DNA of 64,000 nucleotides from Nocardia sputorum (GCF_027924405.1 NZ_AP026978.1:3658001-3722000); one strand, 5' to 3'; shown: positions 31,014 through 39,805, numbered from the stretch's first letter. Numbers and translations are program-made. Notes: generated by a model not told the origin, from the sequence alone.

Positions 31014-31976
31014 ATGTCCACCGAGTTGATCGCCTACGCCGACATCGACACCGTGCTGGGCCACCGGGACGGGCGGTTCTTCGGCGAGGGGTACAAGCGG
31101 ATCACCCACCGCATCTTCGACATCACCGTCGACCGCGACGCGGAGGACCGTCCGCGGCTGACCGCGACGGCGGGGGTGCACTATCCGCTCGACTGGTCGC
31201 GCAAGAGCACCCGGGTGCTGGTCCCCCATGTCAGCAGCATCGACTGCTCGATCTTCGGCTACCGGCTGCTCGAGGTGATCCTGCGCGAGTGCTTCGGGCT
31301 CACCGACAGCGAGATCCGGTCGTGCTGGGTGCCTTTCGTCCAGTTCAGCAGCGGAACCATCGCGACGGAGTCGCTGGCGGAATTCGCGATCAGCGCGACG
31401 GTCGTCGCGGTGGAGGGCAACACGATCAGCATCACCGGCGCGCTGGGCGGCGGCATGAGCCTGGAAGCCACCGTGGCGCTCCCGGCGCCACCGCGCCCGC
31501 CGCAGACGGCGAGCCGCACGGTGCACGAGACCGGGCGGGGATATTTCCACGGCGGGGTGTACGCCCGCGGGCAGTATCTGCGCAACGTCGTCGTCTCCGA
31601 CGGCGGCAGCCGCGCACAAGCCGATTTCGCTCTCGTGGAGGCGGATCCGGCGGGCCCCTGGCATGGTGTCGCCGACGCCTACCAGCCTTCCGTCACGCTG
31701 GTCGACGCGACGGTGATCCTGGCGCAGCTGTCCCAGGTCGTGCTGTACGAGCTGGACAACATCGCCCGCAAGGACAGCGAGACCTTGTGGATGCGCCGGA
31801 TGACCGCGCGCGCGTCCGCTCCCCCGCCGCCGTCCACCTCCGGCACCGCGACCACGCGCATGGCCCGCTCGATGGTCCTCGCCTTCGGCGGCGGCGACTG
31901 GCGCATCTCCAGCTGGGCCTCGGACTTCGCGGGTTGCGAGATCCGCTACGACCTCGCGCACCGTCTGCCGGCCTGA
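31014..31976 (+). CDS. AvrD-family protein
   Basis: A 320-residue protein resembling AvrD of Pseudomonas syringae: YADIDTVLGHRDGRFFGEGY at the N-terminus and VHYPLDWS further on match AvrD-type blocks. A second, weaker copy of the first block (GYFHGGVYARGQYLRN) lies near residue 180, so the protein looks internally duplicated, as AvrD is. In P. syringae AvrD directs formation of syringolides from D-xylulose and a beta-keto acyl chain. The fold is thought related to the double hot-dog of AfsA, which joins a beta-keto acyl chain to dihydroxyacetone phosphate. Start ATG 31014 with AAAGGAAG is chosen over ATG 30999, which overlaps the PKS stop. Directly downstream of a PKS lacking a thioesterase, it is the candidate acyl acceptor/offloading enzyme. 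Confidence 0.75.
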   Translation: MSTELIAYADIDTVLGHRDGRFFGEGYKRITHRIFDITVDRDAEDRPRLTATAGVHYPLDWSRKSTRVLVPHVSSIDCSIFGYRLLEVILRECFGLTDSEIRSCWVPFVQFSSGTIATESLAEFAISATVVAVEGNTISITGALGGGMSLEATVALPAPPRPPQTASRTVHETGRGYFHGGVYARGQYLRNVVVSDGGSRAQADFALVEADPAGPWHGVADAYQPSVTLVDATVILAQLSQVVLYELDNIARKDSETLWMRRMTARASAPPPPSTSGTATTRMARSMVLAFGGGDWRISSWASDFAGCEIRYDLAHRLPA

Positions 31977-32011
31977 CCCGCGCATCCCCGAACACCGAGA
32001 AAGGCACTTCC

Positions 32012-32788
32012 ATGTCGGGAAACAACTATCGACGCATCGTCATCTCCGGCACCTATTCGACCGGGAAGACAACGACCTCCACGGCGCTGTCCCTGCTCAC
32101 CGGCATTCCCCGGGTGGACGCCTCGTCCGCTCGCGAGGTGGTCACCGAGCTCTATCCTGGCATGCGGTTCCAGGATCTGAGCACCACCGAACTGATGGCG
32201 CTCGGCTTCCGCAGGCTGGAGTTGCGCATCCAGGCCGAGGCGATCCTCGATGCCCAAGGCGGATTCATCGCCGACGGCTCGGTGCTCAACGAGTGGGTCT
32301 ACGGCACCACGCGGCTCATCACCGGCCCCAACCCCGGCTCCGCCCGCTGGCACAAAGCCGTCAAGAACACCCTCACGCTGCCCGGCCGGCCGTTCTACCG
32401 CCGCTATCTCAACGCCTACGGCGACATGGCCCGGCAGCGGGCCCGGCAGAACTACGACATCTTCTTCCATCTTCCGGTGGAGGTGCCGATGGACCCCGAC
32501 GGCCACCGGCCGGTCGACGAGCGCTATCGCGCCATCTCCGATCGGCAGCTGCTGCACGCGATCAGCGAACTCGGGCAGCCCGTGGTGACGGTGCGCGGCA
32601 CCCCGGAACAGCGCCTGGAATCCATCGTCTCGATGCTCGACATCCCCACCGTCATGGACATCGATGTCGCGGTGAAGGAGGCGATGGAGATCGTGCGCAG
32701 CAGCCGTGAGCGCGTCCAGGAAACCATCGTCGCCCAGCAACAACCGCCCACTCTCGGCCGCAAGATCAAATTCGCCACTCGCGTTTAG
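32012..32788 (+). CDS. P-loop ATPase / small-molecule kinase-like protein (AAA_28, NadR-like)
   Basis: A 258-residue cytoplasmic protein with a Walker A motif GTYSTGKTT at residues 10-18. A second acidic motif lies in FIADGSVLNEWVYG, followed by a long basic, helical middle. It ends with a region like the LID and base-binding parts of NadR-type nucleoside kinases (IFFHLPVEVPM, then DERYRAISDRQL). This is the AAA_28/NadR-like kinase pattern. It might phosphorylate a sugar or polyol acceptor, or the finished product; that is inference. Start ATG 32012 with AGAAAGG upstream; a longer open frame running back into the PKS gene is not coding. It lies 35 bases after the AvrD gene and 9 bases before the methyltransferase gene. 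Confidence 0.72.
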   Translation: MSGNNYRRIVISGTYSTGKTTTSTALSLLTGIPRVDASSAREVVTELYPGMRFQDLSTTELMALGFRRLELRIQAEAILDAQGGFIADGSVLNEWVYGTTRLITGPNPGSARWHKAVKNTLTLPGRPFYRRYLNAYGDMARQRARQNYDIFFHLPVEVPMDPDGHRPVDERYRAISDRQLLHAISELGQPVVTVRGTPEQRLESIVSMLDIPTVMDIDVAVKEAMEIVRSSRERVQETIVAQQQPPTLGRKIKFATRV

Positions 32789-32797
32789 GAGCACGCC

Positions 32798-33475
32798 ATG
32801 ACCGTCCTGCTGGACAAGACCAAGCGCTACAACCCGATCGACTCGTGGTTCTACGACAACTTCATCTCCGAGGCGGTGCGGGAGATGACCCCGACCCTGT
32901 TCGACGACATCGTCGCCCAGCTCGACGACGGTGCGCAGGTGCTCGACGTCGGTTGCGGCGGCGGGCAACTCGCGGTCGGCCTGGCCACCACGGGGACCGC
33001 GCTTCGGCTGACCGGTATCGACCTCTCCCCGCAACAGGTGCGCAGGGCGCGCAAGCGCGGCGCGGCGCTGGGCAGCCGCATCCAGTTCCGGGAAGGATCC
33101 GCGATGGACCTGCCGTTCCCGGACGGCGCCTACGACGCGGTGATCAGCTCGGGTTCGATCAAGCACTGGCCGAACCAGCGCAAGGGGCTCGCGGAGATGC
33201 TCCGCGTCTTGCGGCCCGGCGGCCTGTTGCTGGTGATCGAAGCCGATCGCGGCTGCACCTTCGAGGACGCGCGCGCCTTCGTCGACCGCTGGAAGCTGCC
33301 GCAGCCGATGGCGCGGGCCTGCCTGCCGTTCTTCCGCACCTACATCGCCGGCTACGGCCTCGATCTGGAGGACGGCCGCGACCTGGTGGCCGATCTCCCG
33401 GTCACCGACGCGACGGTGCGCCGCATCCCCGGCGAGCCGGGGATTCAGATCACCGCGCGCAAACGAGACGAGTGA
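32798..33475 (+). CDS. Class I SAM-dependent methyltransferase
   Basis: A 225-residue methyltransferase. SAM-binding motif I is VLDVGCGGGQLAVGLA (about residues 48-63), followed by acidic GIDLSPQQ, then MDLPFPDGAYDAVISSG and LRPGGLLLVIEAD. These are standard Methyltransf_11 features. The short C-terminal domain with no membrane segment fits a small-molecule O- or C-methyltransferase. It is the last gene of the PKS operon, 9 bases after the kinase gene. Paired with an Rv2951c-like ketoreductase, it recalls the reduction then O-methylation that finishes phthiocerol, but it is not a close Rv2952 homologue by eye. Confidence 0.88.
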   Translation: MTVLLDKTKRYNPIDSWFYDNFISEAVREMTPTLFDDIVAQLDDGAQVLDVGCGGGQLAVGLATTGTALRLTGIDLSPQQVRRARKRGAALGSRIQFREGSAMDLPFPDGAYDAVISSGSIKHWPNQRKGLAEMLRVLRPGGLLLVIEADRGCTFEDARAFVDRWKLPQPMARACLPFFRTYIAGYGLDLEDGRDLVADLPVTDATVRRIPGEPGIQITARKRDE

Positions 33476-33496
33476 GCACCGGCCGCCTCGGCGAAT

Positions 33497-33515
33497 CCGG
33501 CCGGTAGCCGGCCGG
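33497..33515. terminator. Hairpin between convergent methyltransferase and LuxR-type regulator genes
   Basis: Perfect 8-bp inverted repeat CCGGCCGG-TAG-CCGGCCGG, 22 bases past the methyltransferase stop. It marks the end of the PKS operon. Confidence 0.55.
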
Positions 33516-33592
33516 GCGGTGGCACGGCCGAGACGCCGCCCGGCCCGGCTCGGCAGCCAGGACGAACGGATGAGCACCGGCGGGGTGGGCGC

Positions 33593-36136
33593 TCACGAGC
33601 GCCGCGGGCGCAGCGGTTTGCGCGCGGCCTCCTCCAGCACCTGGTCCTGCCGGTCGGCGGGCACGAGGGCGCGGATGTCCTCGCGCGAGCCGATCATCAG
33701 TTTCTGCAGGATCGAGGCCATCTGGGCGTCGACGGTCTTGTAGGAGCTGCCCCGCCGGGCGGCGATGGCGGTGTTGGTCCAGCCCGCCGCCGCCAGCACG
33801 GCCACGTCCTGTTCGGCCGCCGACAAGTCCTCCCAGTGCGAGGGCCGGTGGCGCCGGACCGGATGCTCGACGGGCAGCCGGTCCAGCGACAGGTTGCCCA
33901 GCGCCAGCTGCGCCACCTCGCCGAGTTCGGGACGCAGCAGCGCGCCCTCCCGCTCCGCCTCCGCGAAGACGGTTTCGCCCAGGACCGCGCGGGCGGTGGC
34001 GGCGGCGATGTCGGTCTCGACGGCGAACGGGCCGAGATTGGCGATGTCGACACCGATGCGCTCCCGCAGCGTCGCGCCGCCACCGAGCAGGCGCGCGACT
34101 TCGCGCGCCTGCTCCGTCACCCCGCCGGAACGTTCGCCGTCGGTGTCGCGGATCATGCGCGCTACCGCCCACGCGCGAACATGAACGGCCCAGACCACGC
34201 CCCATTGATCGCGGATCTCCAGCTGGGTGGTCAGCGCCGCCTGCGCCACGGCGAGCGCTTGCCGCGGGTCGCCGTGTTTGGTCAGCGCCATCGCCCGAGC
34301 CAGTCCGACCCAGGATGCCGCCCATCGCGCGCCGGAGCGCTCGGCGTGCTCCAGATGCCGCCGGGAGATCTCCAAGGCCTGCGCGGATTCGCCGAGCAAC
34401 GCGGCGGTCAGCGCTTCGAAGAGTTCGCTCATCGCGGCCCCGCCACGATCCCCTGCGGCGGAGAACTTCTCGCGCGCGCGGGCCAGCACCGCCAGCGCGC
34501 GCACATCGCGGCGCACCAGCATCAGCTCGGCGCCTCTGGCGAATTCGACCGGGGCGGGCAGATCGAGATCGCGGTCGTGCTCCCGCCAGCCCGTCCGGGC
34601 GGCGGGGTCGGGCACGCACAGCGCGACGCACTCGTCGAGCATGCGATCCGCGTCGTGGTGCAGGCCCTGGCACAGGCTGATCCATGCGATCAGCGACATC
34701 GCCGTGACCTGCAGCGACACCGGCTGCGGATCGAGGGCGCGGCTGACGGCCAGCGTGCGCTCGGCCCAACGGCGCGGTTCGCGCAGCGAGCCGGTGAGAA
34801 ACGGGCTGCGCAACGCGATCAGCCCGGCGGCGATCTCCAGCCCGACGGCGGCCTCCTCCGGCGTGGCGAGGCTGCCCGCCATGGCGCACAGCAGGTTGTC
34901 CCAGGCCGCGCGCGCCCAATCCAGCAGATCCTGTTCGCCGGGGCCGAACCATTCGGCTCGGGCCGCGACGACCTTGTCGCGGTAGTAGCGGCGGTGCCTG
35001 CGCACCAACCGGTCCCATTCGCCGTCGTGTTCGGCCAGCCGCTGCTGGGCGAACAGGCGGACGCTCTCCAGCAGCGAATACCGCACCGTGGTCGCGGTCA
35101 GGTGCACCGAGACCAGCGATTGATCCGCCAGGCGCTCGAGCAGGCCCTCGATCTCGGCGCGGGCCACACCGCCCGGCTCGTCGTCGGCGCAGACCGCTTC
35201 GATCGCCTCCAGCTCCGCGCCGACGTCCGCCGCCGCCGGGTCCGCGTTCTCGTGATCGACGTCGTAGCCTGCCGCGAACACCGACAGCCGGTCGAACAGC
35301 AGCCGCTCCTTGTCCCGGCACAGGTCATAGGACCAGGCGATGACGTCGCGGATGCCCTGGTGCCGCGCGTCCGCGCCGACCCGGGGACCGTGCGACCAGC
35401 GCAACCGCCGGTCGCTCGCCTCACCGCTGAGATCCCGCAGGATCATCGGCAGCGGCTGACGCAGCAGCCGCGCGGCGGCCAGCCGGATGTAGAGCGGATG
35501 GTTGTGCACGTGGCGGCAGACCGCCACCGCCAGCTCGGCCTCGTCGTCGGCGACGGTGTGCCCGGTCAGATCGGCGCGGGCGCGAAACAGGGCCAGCGCC
35601 TGGTCCCGCGACAGCGCGGGCACCGGCACCAATTGCTCGTCGACCCAGCCGATCGCCTCCCGGCTGGTGGCCAGCACGGTCAGACCCGGCGCCGCTTCCA
35701 GCAGATCGGCGATCACCCGCCCCGCGCCGTCCAGGACGTGTTCGCAGTTGTCCATCACCAGGATCGTCTGCAGGGTGCGCCCGACCGCGTCGCGGCGGCG
35801 CAGCGTGTCCAGCACCGCCTCCCACGCCGAGCGTCCGGAGAAATCGACGTCGATCAGCGACCGCGCGACCTGCTCCTCGACCGCCGCCGCGTCGGCGCCG
35901 CGCGACAGCACTGCCAGGCGCACCCAGTGCACCGGAACGCGCCGGGCCTTGTGAAACCGGTGCACGGCTTCGGTCGCCAGCCGGGTCTTGCCGATGCCGC
36001 CCGCGCCGATCAGGGTGACCAGGCGGGTTCCGCCCAGCAGCGCCATCCCGATCTTCTCCAGCTCACGCTCGCGCCCCACGAAATCATTGGCGGTCGCGGG
36101 TGGGAATCCCGGACTCGACGCACGTCCTACCGACAC
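33593..36136 (-). CDS. Large NTPase regulator with C-terminal LuxR helix-turn-helix
   Basis: 847 residues. An AfsR/LuxR-like NTPase domain begins with FVGRERELEKIG and Walker A LIGAGGIGKTRL (about residues 35-50). Walker B follows in ILVMDNCEHVLDG, then a winged-helix-like part and a long TPR-like helical region. At the C-terminus a GerE-type HTH (LSAAEQDVAVLAAAGWTN, then SSYKTVDAQM) covers about the last 75 residues. This is the layout of large ATP-binding regulators that switch on secondary-metabolite clusters. GTG 36136 is chosen because the upstream frame is not protein-like; a TACGCT element 8 bases before it would fit a leaderless transcript. It is convergent with the PKS operon and divergent from the monooxygenase gene, so it is a second likely regulator of the locus. 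Confidence 0.85.
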   Translation of the reverse strand: MSVGRASSPGFPPATANDFVGRERELEKIGMALLGGTRLVTLIGAGGIGKTRLATEAVHRFHKARRVPVHWVRLAVLSRGADAAAVEEQVARSLIDVDFSGRSAWEAVLDTLRRRDAVGRTLQTILVMDNCEHVLDGAGRVIADLLEAAPGLTVLATSREAIGWVDEQLVPVPALSRDQALALFRARADLTGHTVADDEAELAVAVCRHVHNHPLYIRLAAARLLRQPLPMILRDLSGEASDRRLRWSHGPRVGADARHQGIRDVIAWSYDLCRDKERLLFDRLSVFAAGYDVDHENADPAAADVGAELEAIEAVCADDEPGGVARAEIEGLLERLADQSLVSVHLTATTVRYSLLESVRLFAQQRLAEHDGEWDRLVRRHRRYYRDKVVAARAEWFGPGEQDLLDWARAAWDNLLCAMAGSLATPEEAAVGLEIAAGLIALRSPFLTGSLREPRRWAERTLAVSRALDPQPVSLQVTAMSLIAWISLCQGLHHDADRMLDECVALCVPDPAARTGWREHDRDLDLPAPVEFARGAELMLVRRDVRALAVLARAREKFSAAGDRGGAAMSELFEALTAALLGESAQALEISRRHLEHAERSGARWAASWVGLARAMALTKHGDPRQALAVAQAALTTQLEIRDQWGVVWAVHVRAWAVARMIRDTDGERSGGVTEQAREVARLLGGGATLRERIGVDIANLGPFAVETDIAAATARAVLGETVFAEAEREGALLRPELGEVAQLALGNLSLDRLPVEHPVRRHRPSHWEDLSAAEQDVAVLAAAGWTNTAIAARRGSSYKTVDAQMASILQKLMIGSREDIRALVPADRQDQVLEEAARKPLRPRRS

Positions 36137-36260
36137 AACAGGGCAGCGTAGTCGGGTCGCCCGCGAAGATTCGCAAGTCTCTACCGATGTGCGGCACCCA
36201 CCTATACGCGGAGCATTGCGCTGGCGCGGTAGTCGATGGCACGGCCGGAAGGACACGACG

Positions 36261-37463
36261 GTGGGACAGATACTCGTACTCGGGGCGGGCGAATGCGGAT
36301 TACCCCTCGCCCATCGACTGCTGCGCGGCGGGCGGCCGGTCACCCTGGTGACCGACCGGGACGCCGAGGCGCTCCTCGCCGGCACCGTGACCAGCACTCA
36401 GGTCAAATTCTCGCCGACGCAGGACCTCGAAGCGGATCTGGGCCTGGGTTACTGGCGCTCGATCGCGCCGAATATCGAAGGCATCCGGTTCACCATGGCC
36501 GTCGACCGCACGACCGTGGTCACCTGGGCCGGACGGTTCACCCGTCCCGCGCAGAGCGTGGATCAGCGGACGGTGTTCGCCCGCTGGCTCGGCGAGTACC
36601 TGGCCGAAGGCGGCGACCTGCGCATCGCCGAGCCCTCCGTCGCGGAAATCGAGCAGAGCGCCGCCGACTACGACCTCACCGTCGTGACCCGCGCCGGTCG
36701 TGACCTCGCCGGCTGCTTCGAGGCCGACCCGGCGTGGCCGACGCCCGCCGTGCCGCTGCGCCGGCTTGCCGTGCTGTACCTGGACGGTGTCGAGCCGGAC
36801 CCGGAGGGCCTCGGCTCCTACACCGCGCTCCCCGGACACGGTGAAGTGATCTCCTATCCCGGCCTGACGGGACGGCCGGGGCAGGAACGCCGTTGCGAGA
36901 TCCTGCTTTTCGAGGCGCTGCCCGGCGGTGTGCTGGACGTGTTCGACCAGCACAGCACGCCCGCGCAGCGCTGGGCACAGGCCGAGCGGCTGCTGGAGGC
37001 GCACCTGCCCGCCGAACTCGCCGAGCGCTACCGGCGCGCCCAGCCGACGGATGCCGGGGCGACGCTGGTGGGCGCGGTGACGCCGGTCATGCGCCGTCCG
37101 GTCGGCGCGCTGCCGTCGGGCAGGCCGGTGCTGGGCGGAGGCGACGTCGTCTGCCGGATGGACCCGGGCGGCGCACAGGGCGCCAACAACGCCGTGCACT
37201 GCGCGATCCGCTACGGCGAGGCGATCCTGCACGACCCGGACGGCACCTATGACCGCGCGTGGATGGAGTGGGCGGCCGCGCCGTGGCTGACGGCCGTCGC
37301 CCACCCGGCCGCGCGGTGGACGGCGACGGTGCTCGATCCGCCGCCCGCCATGCAGGAGATGATGCTGGCGGCCCAGCACGAGCCGGCGCTGGCCGACGCT
37401 TTCGCCGATACCTTCGCGCGACCGGCGAACCTGGCCCGGCTCACGGCGAAAGCGGCGTCCTGA
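36261..37463 (+). CDS. StyA-like FAD-dependent monooxygenase
   Basis: A 400-residue flavoprotein of the styrene/indole monooxygenase (StyA) group. The dinucleotide motif ILVLGAGECGLPLAHRL is at the N-terminus. GRPVLGGGDVVCRMDPGGAQGANNA near residues 290-315 is the second FAD/substrate block. StyA enzymes epoxidise alkenes or hydroxylate aromatics and need a separate flavin reductase (StyB), which is not seen here. Start GTG 36261 with GGAAGGA 8 bases upstream. The gene is divergent from the LuxR-type regulator and convergent with the second P450, with only 18 bases between the two stops. It may oxidise the product of the PKS locus, but this is only positional inference. Confidence 0.8.
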   Translation: MGQILVLGAGECGLPLAHRLLRGGRPVTLVTDRDAEALLAGTVTSTQVKFSPTQDLEADLGLGYWRSIAPNIEGIRFTMAVDRTTVVTWAGRFTRPAQSVDQRTVFARWLGEYLAEGGDLRIAEPSVAEIEQSAADYDLTVVTRAGRDLAGCFEADPAWPTPAVPLRRLAVLYLDGVEPDPEGLGSYTALPGHGEVISYPGLTGRPGQERRCEILLFEALPGGVLDVFDQHSTPAQRWAQAERLLEAHLPAELAERYRRAQPTDAGATLVGAVTPVMRRPVGALPSGRPVLGGGDVVCRMDPGGAQGANNAVHCAIRYGEAILHDPDGTYDRAWMEWAAAPWLTAVAHPAARWTATVLDPPPAMQEMMLAAQHEPALADAFADTFARPANLARLTAKAAS

Positions 37464-37481
37464 CCGGTTCCCGGCTCAGGG

Positions 37482-38732
37482 CTACCAGGGCGCAGTCGCG
37501 GGGAATACGACCGGCAGCGCGGCCAGGGCGCGGTGGAAAGGCCCTGGCCGCCATGTCAACTCGTGCACCGGCGCGGCGGGCCGCAGTTCCGGCAGCGCGT
37601 CCAGCAACTGGTCGACCGCGTCCTGCGCGATGAGGTAGGCCGGGTCGCGGGCCGGGCAGGCGTGCGGTCCGGCGCCCCAGGCCAGATGCGACCGATTGCC
37701 GCTGTGGTTGTCGCCGCTGATCGCCGGATCGTTGTTACAGGCGGCGAAACTGATGACCACCGGTTGGTGAGCGGGCAGCCACACGTCGCCGATCAGAATC
37801 GGCTGGCGCGGATAGGTGACCGAGAAATTGGCCATCGGCGGGTCGGTGAACAACACTTCGTCCAGCGCGTCGCGGGTGGACAGGCTTCCGCCGAGGACGT
37901 CGCCGCCGAACCGGTCGTCGGTGAGGATCAGCAGCAGGGTGTTGACGATCAGGTTCTGCAGCGGTTCGATGCCCGCGCCGTATAGCACGACGAGCTGGTG
38001 GATCACCTCGGCGTCGTCCAGGGCCGCCGGATGCCGCAGCAGTCGTGTGGTGATGTCCCGGCCGGGCTCGGCGCGCTTCAGTTCGATCAGACGCAGCAGC
38101 GCGGCGCCGAGCATGCGGTTGCCCTCCTCGGCGTTCACCCCGTCGAACACGGCGGCGGTCGCGGCGGCGACCTCCCGGCCGATCTCCGGCGGGCAGCCCA
38201 GCAGGGCGTTGACCACCTCGAACGCCAGTGGAAGGGCGTACTGCGACACCAGATCCGCGCTGCCTGCCGCACAGAAGGTGTTGATCAGCTCCGCCGCGGT
38301 CCGCTCCACCGTCTCGTGCAGGGCGTGCAGGTCGACGGCATTGATGCTCGCGGTGTTGGCCTGGCGGTAGCGGGCATGCGCCTCGCCCGTGGCGCGCATG
38401 GCGTTGGGACGCCACTCCAGCACCGGCAGCACGGGGCAGTCGGCGGGGACGTTCGCCTGCCAGGTGCGCGGGTCTGCGGGAAAGTGCTCCGGGTCGTGCA
38501 TGATGCGCACGGCGGTGTGATAGTCCAGCACCAACGTCGCGGACACGCCCGGGGCCAGTTCGACCGGCGCCATCGAGCCGTAGCGGGCGCGCATGTCCCG
38601 GTAGGCGCGATGCGGATCGGCGGCGAATTGCGGGGAGTACAGCGATACGCGCTCGCCCCGGTGTTCGATGGGCGAACCATGGTGAGCGCCGGGCTGGTTC
38701 GTGGTCTGGTCGAGGTTTCGGGGCGTGGTCAA
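37482..38732 (-). CDS. Cytochrome P450, CYP157-like, lacking ExxR; paralogue of the 17.6-kb P450
   Basis: A 416-residue P450-fold protein with heme region HLAWGAGPHACPAR (Cys at about residue 359) and C-terminal LTWRPGPFHRALAALPV. The ExxR position reads DEVLFTDPP, so neither Glu nor Arg of the K-helix motif is kept. Across a 60-residue block near the N-terminus (YS...PR-W), 46 residues are identical to the P450 at 17636-18889, showing a recent duplication or a paired function. Start TTG 38732 has GGGAG 7 bases upstream. The same absence of conservon partners and redox proteins applies. It ends 18 bases from the StyA-like gene end, so antisense read-through is possible. Confidence 0.85.
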   Translation of the reverse strand: MTTPRNLDQTTNQPGAHHGSPIEHRGERVSLYSPQFAADPHRAYRDMRARYGSMAPVELAPGVSATLVLDYHTAVRIMHDPEHFPADPRTWQANVPADCPVLPVLEWRPNAMRATGEAHARYRQANTASINAVDLHALHETVERTAAELINTFCAAGSADLVSQYALPLAFEVVNALLGCPPEIGREVAAATAAVFDGVNAEEGNRMLGAALLRLIELKRAEPGRDITTRLLRHPAALDDAEVIHQLVVLYGAGIEPLQNLIVNTLLLILTDDRFGGDVLGGSLSTRDALDEVLFTDPPMANFSVTYPRQPILIGDVWLPAHQPVVISFAACNNDPAISGDNHSGNRSHLAWGAGPHACPARDPAYLIAQDAVDQLLDALPELRPAAPVHELTWRPGPFHRALAALPVVFPATAPW

Positions 38733-39071
38733 CGCGTGACTCCCACAGTAGAAGCGTATTCAGCGAGCGCTGCGCCGCGTCGGCTCGACCGCGCACCGGA
38801 TCGACACACAGGATGGTCGTGTAGGTAGAGTGCGGACATCGGTAGTAGCGACCCGCCTGCGGTGATGCGGCGACGTGCGCGCTCCCGAACCCCGCTGTGA
38901 TGCTGGGCATTCGCTATCGGCATCAGGCCGGGCGGGCAGGTCCGATGCACGACGACGGAGCCGACGGCGCGCTCGCATCCCTGGAGGCACAAGCACTTCC
39001 AGGTGCAGACGCCTGGTGTATAACTTCCATCGGCCCGGTCGACCTCCACCGACAAGCGATAGCGAGACACG
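38733..39071. other. Intergenic leader/promoter region without a gene
   Basis: No credible coding frame. It must hold the P450 promoter (minus) and the small membrane protein promoter (plus). Overlapping small hairpins lie at 38980-39016 (CCTGGA/TCCAGG and CCAGG/CCTGG), and an AT-rich TATAAC lies at 39019-39024, about 48 bases before the next start. Confidence 0.4.
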
Positions 39072-39467
39072 ATGCACGGTTACCTGAATCAGGTGTCCCA
39101 AGGCACGACCCCCTCCGGCTATCCCACGCGCGAGCCCGAAACCCGCGCGGTCGAGCCGCCCCGCACCGCGGATCTCCTCGTCAGCGCGCTGTTGTGGTTC
39201 CTGCCCGCGACGCTGGCCGCGATGTCGACCGTTCTCGCGCCGTGGTTCCTGATGGCGGGCGGCATCTGCGCGTCCAAGCCGGAGTGCCGGGTGGACACCA
39301 GCGCGGGCGTCTGGATCATGGTCGGTGGCGGGATCGCCGGATTCGCTGTGGGCGTGCTGCTTTCGGGTATGGCGGCCCGGCAGGGGCGCGCGTTGTTCCC
39401 GGGAGCGCTCGTCGGTGCGGTGCTGGTTCTGCTGGCCTGGTTCGCCGCCTCGTTCCTCATGGGTTGA
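39072..39467 (+). CDS. Small membrane protein of unknown family
   Basis: 131 residues with a cytoplasmic N-terminus of about 30 residues rich in P, T and E. Three hydrophobic segments follow, at about 35-60, 78-98 and 105-128. Two cysteines (CASKPEC) lie in the loop between the first two segments and could form a disulfide outside the cell. The start ATG 39072 has only a weak GCGAGA upstream. I do not recognise the family. The gene precedes the TPP riboswitch/permease unit but has its own leader, so a functional link is doubtful. Confidence 0.65.
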   Translation: MHGYLNQVSQGTTPSGYPTREPETRAVEPPRTADLLVSALLWFLPATLAAMSTVLAPWFLMAGGICASKPECRVDTSAGVWIMVGGGIAGFAVGVLLSGMAARQGRALFPGALVGAVLVLLAWFAASFLMG

Positions 39468-39666
39468 GCCGGGCAGTGCCGGAACGACTGTGGTCGAACA
39501 GGTTCCGGAACCGCGCTCGGCGAGGTCGGTGCGCGTCGTAGATGCCCTGATAGTGGGCCAGGGCGGTGGCGCGCACCCGTTCATCGGTCCAGTCCTCGAA
39601 GCGTCCGGGGGCGGCGCGCCGGATCGACCGCGAGATCTCCGGTGCCGAGCAACAGATCGGTCCCTG
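39457..39666 (-). pseudogene. Possible remnant of a small protein gene (no start codon)
   Basis: A minus-strand frame of 70 codons, closed by TGA at 39457-39459 and by an upstream stop at 39667-39669. It has high GC at third positions and reads like protein (for example FEDWTDERVRATALAHYQG and HRPRRARFRNLF). The only in-frame start is a GTG well inside it. It overlaps the last bases of the plus-strand membrane protein gene. It could be a decayed C-terminus of a lost gene or a chance frame; no family is recognised. Confidence 0.3.
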
Positions 39667-39707
39667 TCACGGGAAACTGGCGCGGGTGTACTATTCGCCG
39701 GGATCAC

Positions 39708-39805
39708 ACCACCGCGGGAGCTCGGGCACGGCCGGGCTGAGAGGGCGAAACTATACGCGTCGCCGACCGCATGAACCTGTCCGGGTAATGCCGGCGTAGG
39801 GAGCG
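39708..39805 (+). ncRNA. TPP (thiamine pyrophosphate) riboswitch
   Basis: The thi-box core is readable: GCGGGAGCTCGG, then GGGCTGAGAGGGC (39733-39745), then CCGCATGAACCTG (39767-39779), then GGGTAATGCCGGCGTAGGGAG. CTGAGA and the ACCTG/GGGTAATGCC-type segments are the ligand-binding signatures. The final GGGAG is also the ribosome binding site of the permease starting at 39814, so TPP binding probably hides it and blocks translation. A TACTAT -10 candidate lies at 39689-39694. Confidence 0.95.
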
